Below are positions 33,369 to 44,078 of a stretch of 64,000 bases of DNA, in pieces. The translations under genes were made by a program, and so were the position numbers. The notes below the pieces were generated by a model. That model searched no databases. It had not been told where the DNA came from and was given only the letters and a program-made list of their open reading frames with translations. This DNA comes from Nemertoderma westbladi (Eukaryota; Xenacoelomorpha; Nemertodermatida; Nemertodermatidae): positions 1-64,000 of the forward strand of contig JAUCBJ010001606.1 of assembly GCA_032718475.1 (NCBI GenBank), given 5' to 3'. Each line of letters starts with the position of its first letter. Within the stretch, counting starts at the first letter, position 1.

Positions 33369-35387
33369 TCACATCTTCGAAACAGTTCGAATTCCGAGAA
33401 TATCGAAACAGGATTGCATCACCCGGGCCGTTGCCTCGCATAGAAGTAGTCGGTGTTTGTGAACAGCAACAACAGTCCCTTGTTTATCGCGCTCGACACA
33501 ATAACACCCATCGTAGAACTCGGTGAACACGTTAGAAAGTTCGTACAGATAATCACAAACAACGTGAATGTGTAGGTCCCTAGCGGCGGCTGAAATAACT
33601 TCTGGGAAGACGGAAAGTTTACGAGCCAACTTCAGTTCCTTAGGATGTTCAAGCCGGACGGAATCATTCCGAATAGAATCCGCAATAGAAACTCCAGATT
33701 TACGGATTATCGATCGAATTCTAGTCAACGCGTAGAGCAAATAGGCGGCTGTGTTACCGCGATCGTCCAGCATTTTATCGAAAGAGAAAACGTAGTCGTT
33801 GGTTCTGTTGTGGCTGAGATCTGCGTACTTCACGCAACCGTAAGCCACCGCCTCCTGAGCCGCTAACAACTCATCCACGCTGAGCTCATTGTCCCTCCCC
33901 TTCTCCCTGAGGTTACTTCCACTCCTTCTACAACCCTCATCCAGCAGATCGTTCAACCGAACAGTCTCCCCCGATCGCGTCTTAAACTTCTTCTTATCCT
34001 CCCCGAGGACAACCCCGAACCCCACGTGGTCCACCCTCACCCCGCCACCCAACCAACCAGCATCCTTAGCTCCCGCGAACACCGTCTCTATATGCAGACT
34101 CTGCCCGCTGTCTATCACATAGATCAACCAATCACCGCGCTCTTCCTTTACCCGATGTCGCACTGCTGCCATATCCGAGGTATCGTAAGTGAACCCGCCG
34201 TCCGACTTTACGATCGTCAAGGGAACGCCCCCACGACTAGTAAACATAACTTTCCGACCTTCGTCTTCCTTAAGGAACCCGCCCTCTTCTAAATCCTTTA
34301 CTACATCGATCATAAGGTCCTGGTAGAAGGACTCACCTCGTTCTACAATATCGATATCCAATCGACGATATATCTTATCGATATCCTTTCGAGAAATATC
34401 GCATATCGTCTTCCATGCTTTTAAGACTTCCGGATCTTTTTTCTGCAGACACACTACTAGTTTATACGCCTTCTTCTTAAATTCCTCTTCGTTATCAAAG
34501 CGACTCTTGGACTGCTTGTAGAAGGCCTGTAGGTCCGCTATACAGGGCATCTCCACAGCATACTGCGGGTACATATCTTCGAGTTGGGCTATCAGCATCC
34601 CGAACTGTGTGCCCCAGTCGCCCACGTGGTTGAGTCGGAGGGTCTCATGTCCCAGGAACTCCATCAGTCTGCACAGACTGTCCCCGAGAATCGTGGATCT
34701 AAGATGGCCCACGTGCATCTCCTTCGCTATATTGGGGCTCGAGAAATCCACAATGACGCGCTGACGTGGACCCACTTCCGGTGGCTTTACTCCGACGTTA
34801 AGAATATTCTCGACGACTCGAATAATAACCGATTTATTAATAAAAACGTTGATAAAACCGGGACCAGCAACCTCTAACTTCTCCACTAATTCATTATTAG
34901 GGAATTTTTTTACTATCGTATCAGCGACCTCCTTAGGCGACACTTTAATTCCCTCCAGTTTGAGTAGCTTAGATATCGCCATAGAGCTATCGAATTGATA
35001 GTCACCGAACTTTTCCTGGCTACTAACGTGAACATTTAGGTCTGCCGAGGAACAAGATGGAAAACTTTTATATACAGAAATCCGAAATATATCAGTCAGA
35101 TTCCCACAAATGTTAATCATATAATTATTGCCTTGTTTATTTACGGCCATCGCCTTTTGTTTTTCAATGGCGCGTTTAAGAATATTAACACGGTATTCTA
35201 GTTTTTGGTTTTCAATCTTCAAAGCCTCGATTTCGGGATTACTAGCAATGATGTCGTCGACGAATCCCTTGGATAGATTCTCCACTTTGTCGTTGAGATG
35301 CGCCACAAGATCGGCTTGTTTTGCGGTGTCAGCAGCCAGTTTATTTAGCTTTAGTGAAGCACTATTGATAGGACAAACGCCTTCCAT
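33369..35387 (-). CDS. RARS1: Arginine--tRNA ligase, cytosolic
   Basis: This class I synthetase charges tRNA-Arg with arginine (EC 6.1.1.19). The frame is 672 residues, complete, single-exon and close to the usual animal length. Residues 1-85 form a Leu- and Glu/Lys-rich helix like the N-terminal extension that joins the animal multi-synthetase complex. The N-terminal tRNA-binding (Add-1) domain follows, around residues 88-200 (EKFGDYQFDSSM near 125). The ATP-binding HIGH motif is HVGH at 225-228. GFTYDTSDMAA (398-408) is conserved. The KMSKS position carries KFKTR at 467-471, as is usual in eukaryotic ArgRS. The DALR anticodon-binding domain runs from about 540 to the end (LYALTRIRSI, VSKM). 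The start ATG at 35387 gives the expected extension. AATAAA lies about 50 nt past the stop. Lack of introns is unusual for an animal gene of this size. Confidence 0.95.
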   Translation of the reverse strand: MEGVCPINSASLKLNKLAADTAKQADLVAHLNDKVENLSKGFVDDIIASNPEIEALKIENQKLEYRVNILKRAIEKQKAMAVNKQGNNYMINICGNLTDIFRISVYKSFPSCSSADLNVHVSSQEKFGDYQFDSSMAISKLLKLEGIKVSPKEVADTIVKKFPNNELVEKLEVAGPGFINVFINKSVIIRVVENILNVGVKPPEVGPRQRVIVDFSSPNIAKEMHVGHLRSTILGDSLCRLMEFLGHETLRLNHVGDWGTQFGMLIAQLEDMYPQYAVEMPCIADLQAFYKQSKSRFDNEEEFKKKAYKLVVCLQKKDPEVLKAWKTICDISRKDIDKIYRRLDIDIVERGESFYQDLMIDVVKDLEEGGFLKEDEGRKVMFTSRGGVPLTIVKSDGGFTYDTSDMAAVRHRVKEERGDWLIYVIDSGQSLHIETVFAGAKDAGWLGGGVRVDHVGFGVVLGEDKKKFKTRSGETVRLNDLLDEGCRRSGSNLREKGRDNELSVDELLAAQEAVAYGCVKYADLSHNRTNDYVFSFDKMLDDRGNTAAYLLYALTRIRSIIRKSGVSIADSIRNDSVRLEHPKELKLARKLSVFPEVISAAARDLHIHVVCDYLYELSNVFTEFYDGCYCVERDKQGTVVAVHKHRLLLCEATARVMQSCFDILGIRTVSKM

Positions 35388-35523
35388 AGTTCCTAATTTC
35401 CGAATCTGTTGGTTCTGGCTGGAGTGTTAAAACTAAATACTGAAATAGGATGTACCGGTACACTACAGCACTACGTACAAAGGCTCGCCTACACAGCATA
35501 CATCGACAATAACAATAACAATA

Positions 35524-36264
35524 ACAGAGATAGTTTCACCTCCCTCTCCCTCCATGGGTGAGCCAGAATTTTTTTATTTTTGCTTTCAATCTTTAGCTAC
35601 AAGTGTTTGAAAAAGGATATTATATATTTCACAGGTTACAGTGCAATCATTCTTCAACCTTATAGTGATTTGATGGTACCAATAGAAAGCTGCTCATGCA
35701 AGGATTCCATATAATGTAAAAACATTTGAATTTGGTTTGAAAATAGCTGAGATATTGGCGTTCGAATTTTGCATGTATTTGATTCCCCTGCAGGCCATTT
35801 ATTCTATGTAATAAATGTACCATATTCTAGAACATTTTGTTTATTCCATACGTAGCTGCGGGCAACAATGCAATACCTCTTTAATTATACTATTACGTAG
35901 CCTATTATTATAAATGTTCTAAACAAAATAAACAAAAATAAACAAAATGTTCTAGAATATGGTATTTTTATTTAATAGAATAAAATAGTCTCATGCAGAT
36001 GCAAAACCATGCAACCTTTGAACGCTCATATCTCAGCTATTTTTCAACGAAATTCAGATTTTGTTACATATTTGGAATCCTTTCATGACCAGCTTTCCAT
36101 CAGTACCAACAAAGTAATATAATAGGGTTGAAGAATAACTGGAGTGTAACTGGTGAAATATCGCCGGAGACACCTTTTTAAACGCTTGTAGCTAAAGATT
36201 GAAAGTAAAAATAAAAATTCTGGCTCACCCATGGAGGAGGATGGAGGTGGAACTATCTCTATTT
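35524..36264. mobile_element. Foldback-type element with arms over 300 bp
   Basis: The left arm (about 35524-35850) and right arm (about 35936-36264) are reverse complements with modest divergence, separated by about 85 bp. The outer ends share CCATGGGTGAGCCAGAATTT and, just outside it, GAGATAGTTYCACCTCC. The inner parts share TTCTAGAACATTTTGTTTAT. No coding capacity. One arm is also present alone at 22865-23220, and the inner phrase AGAATRTGGTRYATTTATT recurs near 43470. Confidence 0.8.
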
Positions 36265-37079
36265 CAAATTTCAGGTAATCTCATTAAGATTTGTAGAAAA
36301 AAATTTTTTTGGGGGGGGGGGGGGGGGGGGGCACGTCTTGAATAACGACACTATATTCCAAGACATGATGTAACATATTACTCTCTATTTGTAAATAATC
36401 TAAATTTTTTAATTTTAATTTTTTTTTACAATATGAGATTATTCGGTAAATATTTTTATTTTTTAAATAATCCACTGCCAATTCAATATTTTTATTTCTC
36501 TCTAAATACTTAATGGTTCCTACAGTTTGATACTAGTGTAAATAATTATTATATTTGTGCCAGTGTTCATTTTTATCCTCTATAATTTATAATCTACTCC
36601 CCGATATGAGATCTACTGTATTTATTATTTACTTTTATTTGAAAAATCCGTGTTTTCTTACTACAGTAATATATTTTTAAAAAATTGAATTATCAGACAA
36701 AAACAGACATACTAACTACATACTGTATATTAATTTAATTTGTTATCTTACTTATAGACTTATTACAACAATAACATTTTCATCACATAGCGAGGACCCC
36801 CATGGAAACGAGACGCAGTCTCATGGAATATCTGATTGAAGGTCTTTCCATTGGCTGTTTGGTACTTTTGTTGTTCTGTTAACTATTTTATTATGTTATC
36901 GTTATTGTTCATATTTTAATTGCGTAAATTTTAGCTGATTTGACGTCTAATAAAAAATTACAATTGCAATTCCAATGTTCCAGTAAAAATGATATGTCAA
37001 TAAAATGATAAGTTAATTACATCATGTATATCATGGTGCATCAAAATGACGTGCGAGGAAATGCCTCTTAAGGTACAGT
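36265..37079. other. AT-rich spacer with 21-bp poly(G)
   Basis: G homopolymer at 36311-36331 immediately after the foldback element. A phrase CACTATATTCCAAGACATGA (36347) recurs as CACTATATTCCAGGACATGG near 43309. No gene is seen. Confidence 0.5.
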
Positions 37080-37460
37080 ATAATCTTATTTTCAAGAGGG
37101 TCCTCCAAACCTATTTAGTTAGTTAAGTAGTTAGTAAGATCTTTAGTAAAGAATTAGTTGACTAATAAGCTGTTTGAAAGGACGATTTTCCTGACTGTAG
37201 GCCTACGACCTTTTAACAAGTGTTTGTTTAGGGCATGTTTAAAGGACTCAAGTGTAGTCTCGAGTTTTAGCGATGATGGTAATTCGTTCCAGTATTTCGG
37301 TCCCAGATACGAGAAAGACTTGCGACCGATAGCTGTGCGTTTGTGGGGGGCTGTTACCACGCAGGTTATTGGATCATATGTTGTGTTGTGAGAATGTGAG
37401 TCGCTGAATGACTCATTGTCGCTGAAGTACAGTATGAAGGCGCCAGTCGTCATTTTATTT
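37080..37460 (-). pseudogene. 3' end fragment of an L2/CR1-like LINE
   Basis: The minus-strand frame 37453-37154 encodes a run resembling the extreme C-terminus of L2/CR1-type ORF2: KRTAIGRKSFSYLGPKYWNE, then LPSSLK and an SFKHALNKHLL-like ending. The same block closes the nearly complete element at 47064-51491 (KRAFSVAAPTIWNKLP). Only this tail remains; catalytic domains are absent. Confidence 0.65.
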
Positions 37461-37794
37461 TAAACATTTGAGTTACGACTATTTGTAGGTATAGTTAAAT
37501 GTAGTCAAGGACTTCAGTAGTCCTTGGTTATACTGTAGTATAGGTAGGTCGTAGGTACAGTACAGTGCGGCTAAATATAGTAGAAGGTAGAGATACGTTG
37601 TTGTTCCACATAAAAAAGTAGCTACCGACTGCAACTACAGTATTATACAGTAGTTAGTTGTAACATTATGGAGCTCCGCGCTAATGGCGTTGAAATATAA
37701 TTATTTTAAACACATGACCCCCAGAAAGTATGTGAAATTCAATGCAACAGATTTAACCACTCAGTAATCCACTTATTGAAATACAGTATATAGT

Positions 37795-38660
37795 TAGGGA
37801 TGGTACGGAGCTCCGGCTTCGGACTCAGAATTATCCGGCCTTTTTTTTTGCCCCGGGCTCCGGATTTTCTACTGATAAAGCCAGAGCCTACGCGGAGTTA
37901 ATTCAATATTGTACCCGCAAATTATAACTGATTACTTGAATAAATTATATAAAGTATTTTTTATTGAAAATATTTTGTGTAGATTTTTTTCTAAAAACTG
38001 GAGACTTTTTTTTCTTCACATTTTTTACCTGCAGGACCCTATACTAAAATAAAGCACAAAGTAGGCCTACGAGTATACAATAAAAAGGGATATAATGAAA
38101 TTATAATTAGCAGTAAAATATTCACGATAAAATTCACAATTTTATTAATTTAATATTTTTTATTTATTGACTTGTTTTGATTTAGTATTTTGGTTAGGTT
38201 TAGTCAGTTATAGTAGTTGGCCATAATCCAAGAAATTTAGCGAAATTTCTGAAGTAAATTTAGAAATAGCGATATTTATTATAAAATAGTGTCCATAAAC
38301 GACCATTAAAATTTAACTACAAAAAACGATTAACTACAGTACATAAAACACCATACGACATGACATATTGTGTTTTCAAACTAAAAACTGTCAAAAAACT
38401 TAAAGGCTTTGGTATCAACAATACAGTGCATCAAATATACATTTACTAGTATGTGCAATTTGAAGTAAAAAAAACTGTCTAAATATGTAATTAAATTAAT
38501 AAAAATAAGATGAGTCTAAAATTGGTTAATCTAAAATAAAGTATGGTACAGTAGCGGCAAAATATTTACATTACACATTACCAGTCCACCACTCTCCGGC
38601 TCCGGCTCCGACCAGAGCAACTGCGGCTGAACTCCGTCACCGGATCCGGGTATAACCCTA
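37795..38660. mobile_element. Possible TIR element with CTCCGGCTCCGG subterminal runs
   Basis: The left end TAGGGATGGTACGGAGCTCC resembles the reverse complement of the right end GGATCCGGGTATAACCCTA (to 38660). Both lie beside GC-rich CTCCGG runs in AT-rich surroundings, as at the ends of the elements at 14261-15373 and 19059-20085. The target duplication is not clean (TATATAGT against TAAATATA), so this is tentative. Confidence 0.4.
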
Positions 38661-39501
38661 TAAATATAGCTCCGTTCCATTCCTAGTATATACCTTATCT
38701 TTAATGGAGTCAATGGCGGAAAAATACCGCAAACACAAAATAAATTCTAGTGGGTTTGAAAAATAGTTTAATTTAATTAAAAACATTAAGGGAAAGGATC
38801 AGATTACAATGGCGGTGTTTTCTAACCAAAAAAGTAAACTATACCTTATTTCACTTGCAGTCAATTTGCGCTGAAGATCACTATTTTCGCGTGCGGTCAA
38901 TGTGCGCCACTATCGGCTTTAATGTATATGTTCCTGAATTATTTAGAAAATTAAAGGCGTTATATCGCTGTTAAGTGTTGGTACGCAAAGGGTTCGGTTC
39001 TCTAATCTTCAATTATCCGCGATCTATTTGTTCCACGAGTGCGTTGCGTGGCTTCGCGCAGCACGAATTCTGAGCTTTTACGGAGCAGAAATTTTGTTGA
39101 CCTCTGGTCTCTCCCCCTAGTGGCTGAAAGGGGAAGTAGGAAGTTTGTATATATTTGTTTAAAGTGTGGTTTGTTTGATAGCCTACCTAGCAACCCTATC
39201 TGGGTGTTAGCTTATCTGTTTGGTGATTGTTTTTTTAATTTATAATTATGCTTTATTATAGTGTACCAGTGCAGTATGTTTTATATTGTGAATAACATTG
39301 GTATGAAAATATGCTAATCAGCTAATTCTAATTGTCCTTCAGCCGACCGCTACCGGTATCATAAATAAATCAGTGGTACTGCTCATCACAATATACTGTC
39401 ATAGGCCTAAATCCATATCCGGATTTTCATCAGCTAGCAGCTAGTACAGTTGTAGTACAGTACTGCAGTAGTAAACACAACTAAATAGCATAGAATCAAT
39501 A
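38661..39501. other. Spacer and presumed SDS22 upstream region
   Basis: No coding sequence. A fragment of the 26610-27115 family lies near 38784-38830. CGTGGCTTCGCGCAGCACGA near 39046 is a degenerate end motif of the dispersed repeat at 19343-19858. I cannot identify a TATA box for the following gene with confidence. Confidence 0.45.
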
Positions 39502-40476
39502 ATGGCAACACAAAATGGGGAGGTTAAATCTGTCATACAACGGGTTGATATCGTAAATGTGGATACAAACGCAATCGACGTACAAAAGGAAGCTGCCAAT
39601 CAATTGGCTATCGACGAGAATAATTTATACTTGGAGCATTCAGGAATGAAGTCAATCCCCGAAAACTTTAACTCTTTCTTAAAATTGGAGTCTCTATGTC
39701 TGCGAAGAAACGAGATAATTCAAATCGAGAATATCAACCATTTACTCGCTTTAAAAGATCTCGACTTATACGACAATCTTCTAACGGACATACAAGGCGT
39801 TGACACTCTAGTTAATCTCGAATCATTGGATTTATCTTTCAATTCTTTACGAACAATTTCCAAGTTTGGAGAGAGTTTCCCAAACCTAAAGAAATTATAC
39901 CTCGTCCAAACAAAGTTGGACGTTATATCTAACGTGTCGCATCTAACTTCTCTCACTATGCTGGAGTTAGGTTCGAATAGAATCCGAAATATCGAGGGAT
40001 TGTCGACGTTGGTGAACTTGAGGGAACTATATCTCGGGAAGAATAAAATCCCGGAGATAACCGGTTTATCGGAGTTGGTGAATCTACGAATATTGAGTCT
40101 ACAGAGCAACAGAATCACAGAGATTCGCGGATTAAACACCTTGACTGAATTAGAAGAACTTCATCTCGACGAGAACGGAATTAAAGAGATCGAAGGTATC
40201 GAAAATCTCAATAAATTAACCACTCTCAATTTGGCCTCGAATAAAATCTCGGAGATTCAGAATGTCTCGCATCTCACGAACCTTCAAGAGTTTTGGTTCA
40301 ACAACAATCTTGTCACCGATTGGGCGAACGTCGATAGACTTTCGACTCTCAAGTCCCTTCGGACCGTCTACCTCGAACACAATCCAATATTCCAGGACAA
40401 CACGTATCGGTTGAAGATAAAGTTAGCGCTGCCGTGGGTCAGTCAGATAGATGGGGGTATGACGACTACAAAGTAG
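39502..40476 (+). CDS. PPP1R7: SDS22, protein phosphatase 1 regulatory subunit 7
   Basis: SDS22 binds the PP1 catalytic subunit and, together with inhibitor-3, governs its maturation and nuclear and mitotic activity. The 324-residue frame is almost entirely 22-residue leucine-rich repeats of the SDS22 type, from about residue 38 to 285 (for example LESLDLSFNSLRTI, TMLELGSNRIRNIEGL, LTTLNLASNKISEI). It ends with the SDS22-specific LRR cap: LQEFWFNNNLVTDW, a TVYLEHNP segment, and YRLKIKLALPWVSQID. The fish-to-human protein is about 360 residues, so the acidic N-terminal tail is shorter here. Start is the ATG in AATAATGGCAACA; no longer in-frame start is visible. AATAAA at 40772 fits a 3' end. 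The gene is single-exon and free of damage. Confidence 0.95.
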   Translation: MATQNGEVKSVIQRVDIVNVDTNAIDVQKEAANQLAIDENNLYLEHSGMKSIPENFNSFLKLESLCLRRNEIIQIENINHLLALKDLDLYDNLLTDIQGVDTLVNLESLDLSFNSLRTISKFGESFPNLKKLYLVQTKLDVISNVSHLTSLTMLELGSNRIRNIEGLSTLVNLRELYLGKNKIPEITGLSELVNLRILSLQSNRITEIRGLNTLTELEELHLDENGIKEIEGIENLNKLTTLNLASNKISEIQNVSHLTNLQEFWFNNNLVTDWANVDRLSTLKSLRTVYLEHNPIFQDNTYRLKIKLALPWVSQIDGGMTTTK

Positions 40477-41300
40477 TTGGGTTGGTTCTGGGCGTCGAAT
40501 CACTGTCTATGTGACCATTGGGTGAGGGGGGGGGGGGGGGGTGGGCCGCGTAGAGTGGGGAATGGGCGGGGGGAGGAGGCGAGAGTCATGGGAGCTGGGC
40601 CAGGATGGGGGGCGGTTTGGGTATAGAGGGCTCACATTACGTTCCGCACAACTTCTTAAACTATATGATTTATACTTACAGTTATGTAAATTTTGTTACG
40701 TCATTTCAAATTCAACTTATCACATATCAGCCCTCCTGTGATATCCTCCTGTCCTCGTAACGTTACAAAGTAATAAAAAATCACTTCTGGAGCACGTGTC
40801 TTTAGAATTTGATTGAGGAGGGTCAATCTCAAACTCTGTTCCACCAATTGTGTATAGATAATTATTGCCTCATTTATATTTCGTATACTATTTTATTATA
40901 CTAATGTTTTGATTACAATATTATTACAATTACATGCTACTGTAACCTGCTCCTTTCTCTTAATTTACAATTAGCGAGTGAAGCATGCTCACGTGCGAAT
41001 AGTGCAATAGTGGACAAGGGTGAAGATTCCTCGGGCGAATATTCCAGGTTTAAAGTTACAAATTAAAAAAGGCTATATTTCATAAAAATTATGTTCAACC
41101 TTATACGTCATCTCTCATGTGTTCTAGTAAATGTAGTGGCCACCATGAAGTAAGTGATTTCCGGCGCAAATTGGTCGTACATGAAATATAGTGTTGTGTA
41201 TTGTTTTGGGTAGGAAACTCTGACACTAATCCGTCCCTTTCTAAGTTATTAATTCTACTAAATGAATTGGAGTTGAGCTGTTAATGTAACTGTAACTAAA
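40477..41300. other. SDS22 3' region and spacer
   Basis: AATAAA at 40772-40777 could end the SDS22 transcript about 300 nt past its stop. A G run of 16 lies at 40526-40541. A short fragment of the 26610-27115 repeat (GTAACCTGCTCCTTTCTCTT) lies near 40942. No other gene is seen. Confidence 0.5.
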
Positions 41301-41528
41301 GGTGTAATATTATGGTTTTGGATTTCATTTTATGGATATGCAACTTAAGACTGCCTGTTCAATAGAAGTGGATTAGGTGGGATAGTGAATGTCAGGGACA
41401 AGTGGCTGAACTGGTTAGCGCTACTGATGAGACCTGATAGGCTGAAACATACGTATAGTGCTGGTTTATCCCTTGGTGGCGCGCTTTCTCATTTTTTCCA
41501 TTTCTGAACAAAACCATAATATTACACC
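41301..41528. mobile_element. Small MITE-like unit with perfect 20-bp inverted ends
   Basis: GGTGTAATATTATGGTTTTG at 41301-41320 is exactly inverted at 41509-41528. The unit is 228 bp. Its interior contains TGGCTGAACTGGTTAGCGCT (41402-41421), which resembles a tRNA-type A box, but I see no convincing B box. ATTAATTCTACTAAA occurs just outside the left end and just inside the right flank (41250 and 41528), which might be a flanking duplication. Confidence 0.55.
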
Positions 41529-41779
41529 ATTAATTCTACTAAACAATTTTCATCAATCATTTTTCACCATTAAATCCCTATATGTTAGTCAATGGAAACA
41601 AAAAATTATGCTCTAATTATTTGACGTAATCGACCATGCTGATTCTAAACAAACATGTTATAACTTCTGAAAATAAAGCATAACGAGGAGTAGCATTTTA
41701 AGTCATATATATATATATATTGTTACTCTGCAGCTAAGGGGCATACATTTTTTTTAAAATATTTAATTAAATATACTCT

Positions 41780-43020
41780 ACTACTAAGTCGAACAAGCTC
41801 AGACAGTGGAAATGAGATACTTCCAGGCTTCCTGATTCTCCATAGTAGTCGCAATTTCGTTTCTCTCAAGTTCAGTTTTATCCCTTTCAAGTTGGCTTTC
41901 AACATATACCTGTATGTCATAGCCGGTCGTCCACGGCACGCTTTCCTTGTGGTGGTTGCTAGAAAAGTAGATCTGGTATGAACTCATGTTTACTTATCCA
42001 GCATTGCCCACTGAATCTTAATCTGCGTTCATGGAGGGTGGTTGATACAGGTGGTATTGTACCATAAAGCTCGACGTTTGTCATGCGTTGTCTCCAGCTG
42101 ATGTTTAGGGCTGCTCTTAGTAGTCTTGTGTAGCAACCATCAATTCGTTGTTCAAGTGATTTAGTCAGTGTCCAGGTCTCACCCCCGTATAAAAATACAC
42201 TTTCCACTGTGGCTCGAAAGAACGTAGTCTTCAGGTGCCTGGAGAGATCTGATTTCCAGATGGCATCCATTTTTGATAGAGCTACCCAAGCCTTTGCTTT
42301 CCTAACTTCTATGTCCTTTTTGCTACTCTCTATCCATGATCCTAGGTACTGGAAGTCATCGACCTTCCTTAGTTGATTATTATCGATTGTGTCAAGTTTA
42401 CATTAACATTAAAAGTCATGAATTCGGTCTTTGTAGCATTTATATGTAATCCAACCTCCTTAGCAGCCCTCTCCACTTTATGTAGTAGAAGCTGTGCATC
42501 TACCATCGTATTAAAGAGGAGGGAGATGTCATCCGCAAAGTCGGTGTCTGTGACTAGTTGCCGGATATCTACTACTTCTGCGTTCATGAAGTGTGAATCC
42601 CAGATCTTCACTTTGTGGCCGTCCTCGTTGCGTAATCCAGTACAATTACGAATAGTAATGGCGGCAATGTGTCACCTTGCAGTACACAGCCAAGATTGAG
42701 AAGAACTCAGTATCACCATCTGCTGAGAGTATCTGAGCTTCTGTGTCACAATGTAACAATGCAATGCCAGCGACAATTAAATCTGGTATTCTAGAAACTC
42801 TTAGGATTTATAGCATTTTACCTCTATGGATGGAGTCGAATCTTGAAGTCCACAAATGTCAGGACTGGGGGGAGATTCTTTGACTTAATTCCTTAATCAG
42901 TTTTCATAGTGCAAGTATCTGAGCTATTGTTGATCTATTTGGTCGAAATCCGTTTTGGCTCTTATGCAGTAGTTTCTCCATGTGAGGCCTAATCCTATAT
43001 AGAATCATTTTATTGTGTGT
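41780..43020 (-). pseudogene. Degenerate RTE-like LINE, reverse transcriptase and C-terminus
   Basis: Read on the minus strand from high to low coordinates, broken frames show SQNGFRPNRSTIAQILAL (about 42960), TDTDFADDISLLFN (about 42550, catalytic box), FLYGGETWTLTKSLEQRIDG, and LHERRLRFSGQCWISKHE (about 42010). A GLERDEIATTMENQEAW-type tail lies near 41840. Their order is that of RTE-like ORFs. Several stops and frameshifts separate the blocks and no endonuclease remains. Confidence 0.8.
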
Positions 43021-44078
43021 GAAGTCCCCTGTTTCTATAGGTAGCGTCTAAATTGTATTTTATACTTTATTTATCCTTATTCGCTTTTTGGAGCAGTATG
43101 TTGACTTACAAGGCAATATTTTCAAACTTCAAACAATATCATAATGTATTTTTTTTTCTAATCGCATAAGAGCCTATTGGTCAACATCAAAACAAATTGA
43201 AGTTTACTCAGAAACGAAATCCGAATAAATAACGTTCATATCGCAACCAATTATATGCCAAATTCGGTATTTTTCCATAAAACAACAAACGATATACTTA
43301 ACGATAAACACTATATTCCAGGACATGGTGTAATGCTGTAATAGTTTCTCGTTTGAAATAACCAGTTTTTGCATCTACTTGCGGCAATTTTATTATATTT
43401 ATTATACATCCCACCCACATCCTATACAATATTACTATTACTTAGCTATTTATACATAAACAAGTTCTAGAATGTGGTGTATTTATTGAATTTAATAAAT
43501 GGCCTGCAGCGGCACCTTTAACTACTTAATTTTAAATGGTTAAATCTGTTGCCATTCTCTCCATCTCTCCGGAGGTCGTGGTCGTTTCAGTGCGAATGCT
43601 TTAAGGAGACTAGCCAGGTCGTATCAATACCCGGAATCTTTCATGGTAGCTAAAATAAGTACCTGTTACCTCTGGGGAGTATAGTTCTTGGGAGACAGCA
43701 CAGGAACTAAGTCATCAGACTTTGTGATAATCGCTGCCCTATTTATTTATTCATCAGGCCTTTACGCCATCTGCGGCTATATTAAGTAAAAGGTCTAGCA
43801 AATTTAATAGTACGTTGGCATAATATTATAGTATGCCTACTAACGGTCGAAGAATTTGGTAGAATTTATGGTTTAAATGATTATCCCACACCATAAAATC
43901 ACAACCATAAGGATCTATAAATTGGTGGAATTGGTTTTGTACAGCCAACTAGTACCTATATTTATTAGGTTTATTATCATAACATAATAATATAACCCTA
44001 CATAGCAAATATCATTCGTGCATAAATGCAATATATTATGGTGCCTAAATTATTGCGCTGATAAATTGCTTTATAAAC
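43021..44078. other. Spacer with SINE-like fragment; TBC gene 3' region
   Basis: A partial copy of the SINE-like repeat lies at about 43565-43680. On the minus strand AATAAA occurs at 43961-43966 and 43969-43974, about 110 nt beyond the stop of the TBC gene. Inner sequence of the foldback family recurs near 43465-43510. No gene is supported. Confidence 0.5.
43565..43680 (+). repeat. Second, partial copy of the SINE-like repeat
   Basis: Shares the order GGAGGTCGTGG, CGTTTCRGYRCG, TTTAARG, TAGCCAGG and ATGGTAGCTAA with 52950-53066, but lacks the tRNA-like head. Confidence 0.5.

Noticed and set aside
31206-35387. Operon of QPRT and RARS1
   Set aside because: They share a strand, but 1.27 kb separates them, RARS1 has its own AATAAA signals, and the functions are unrelated.
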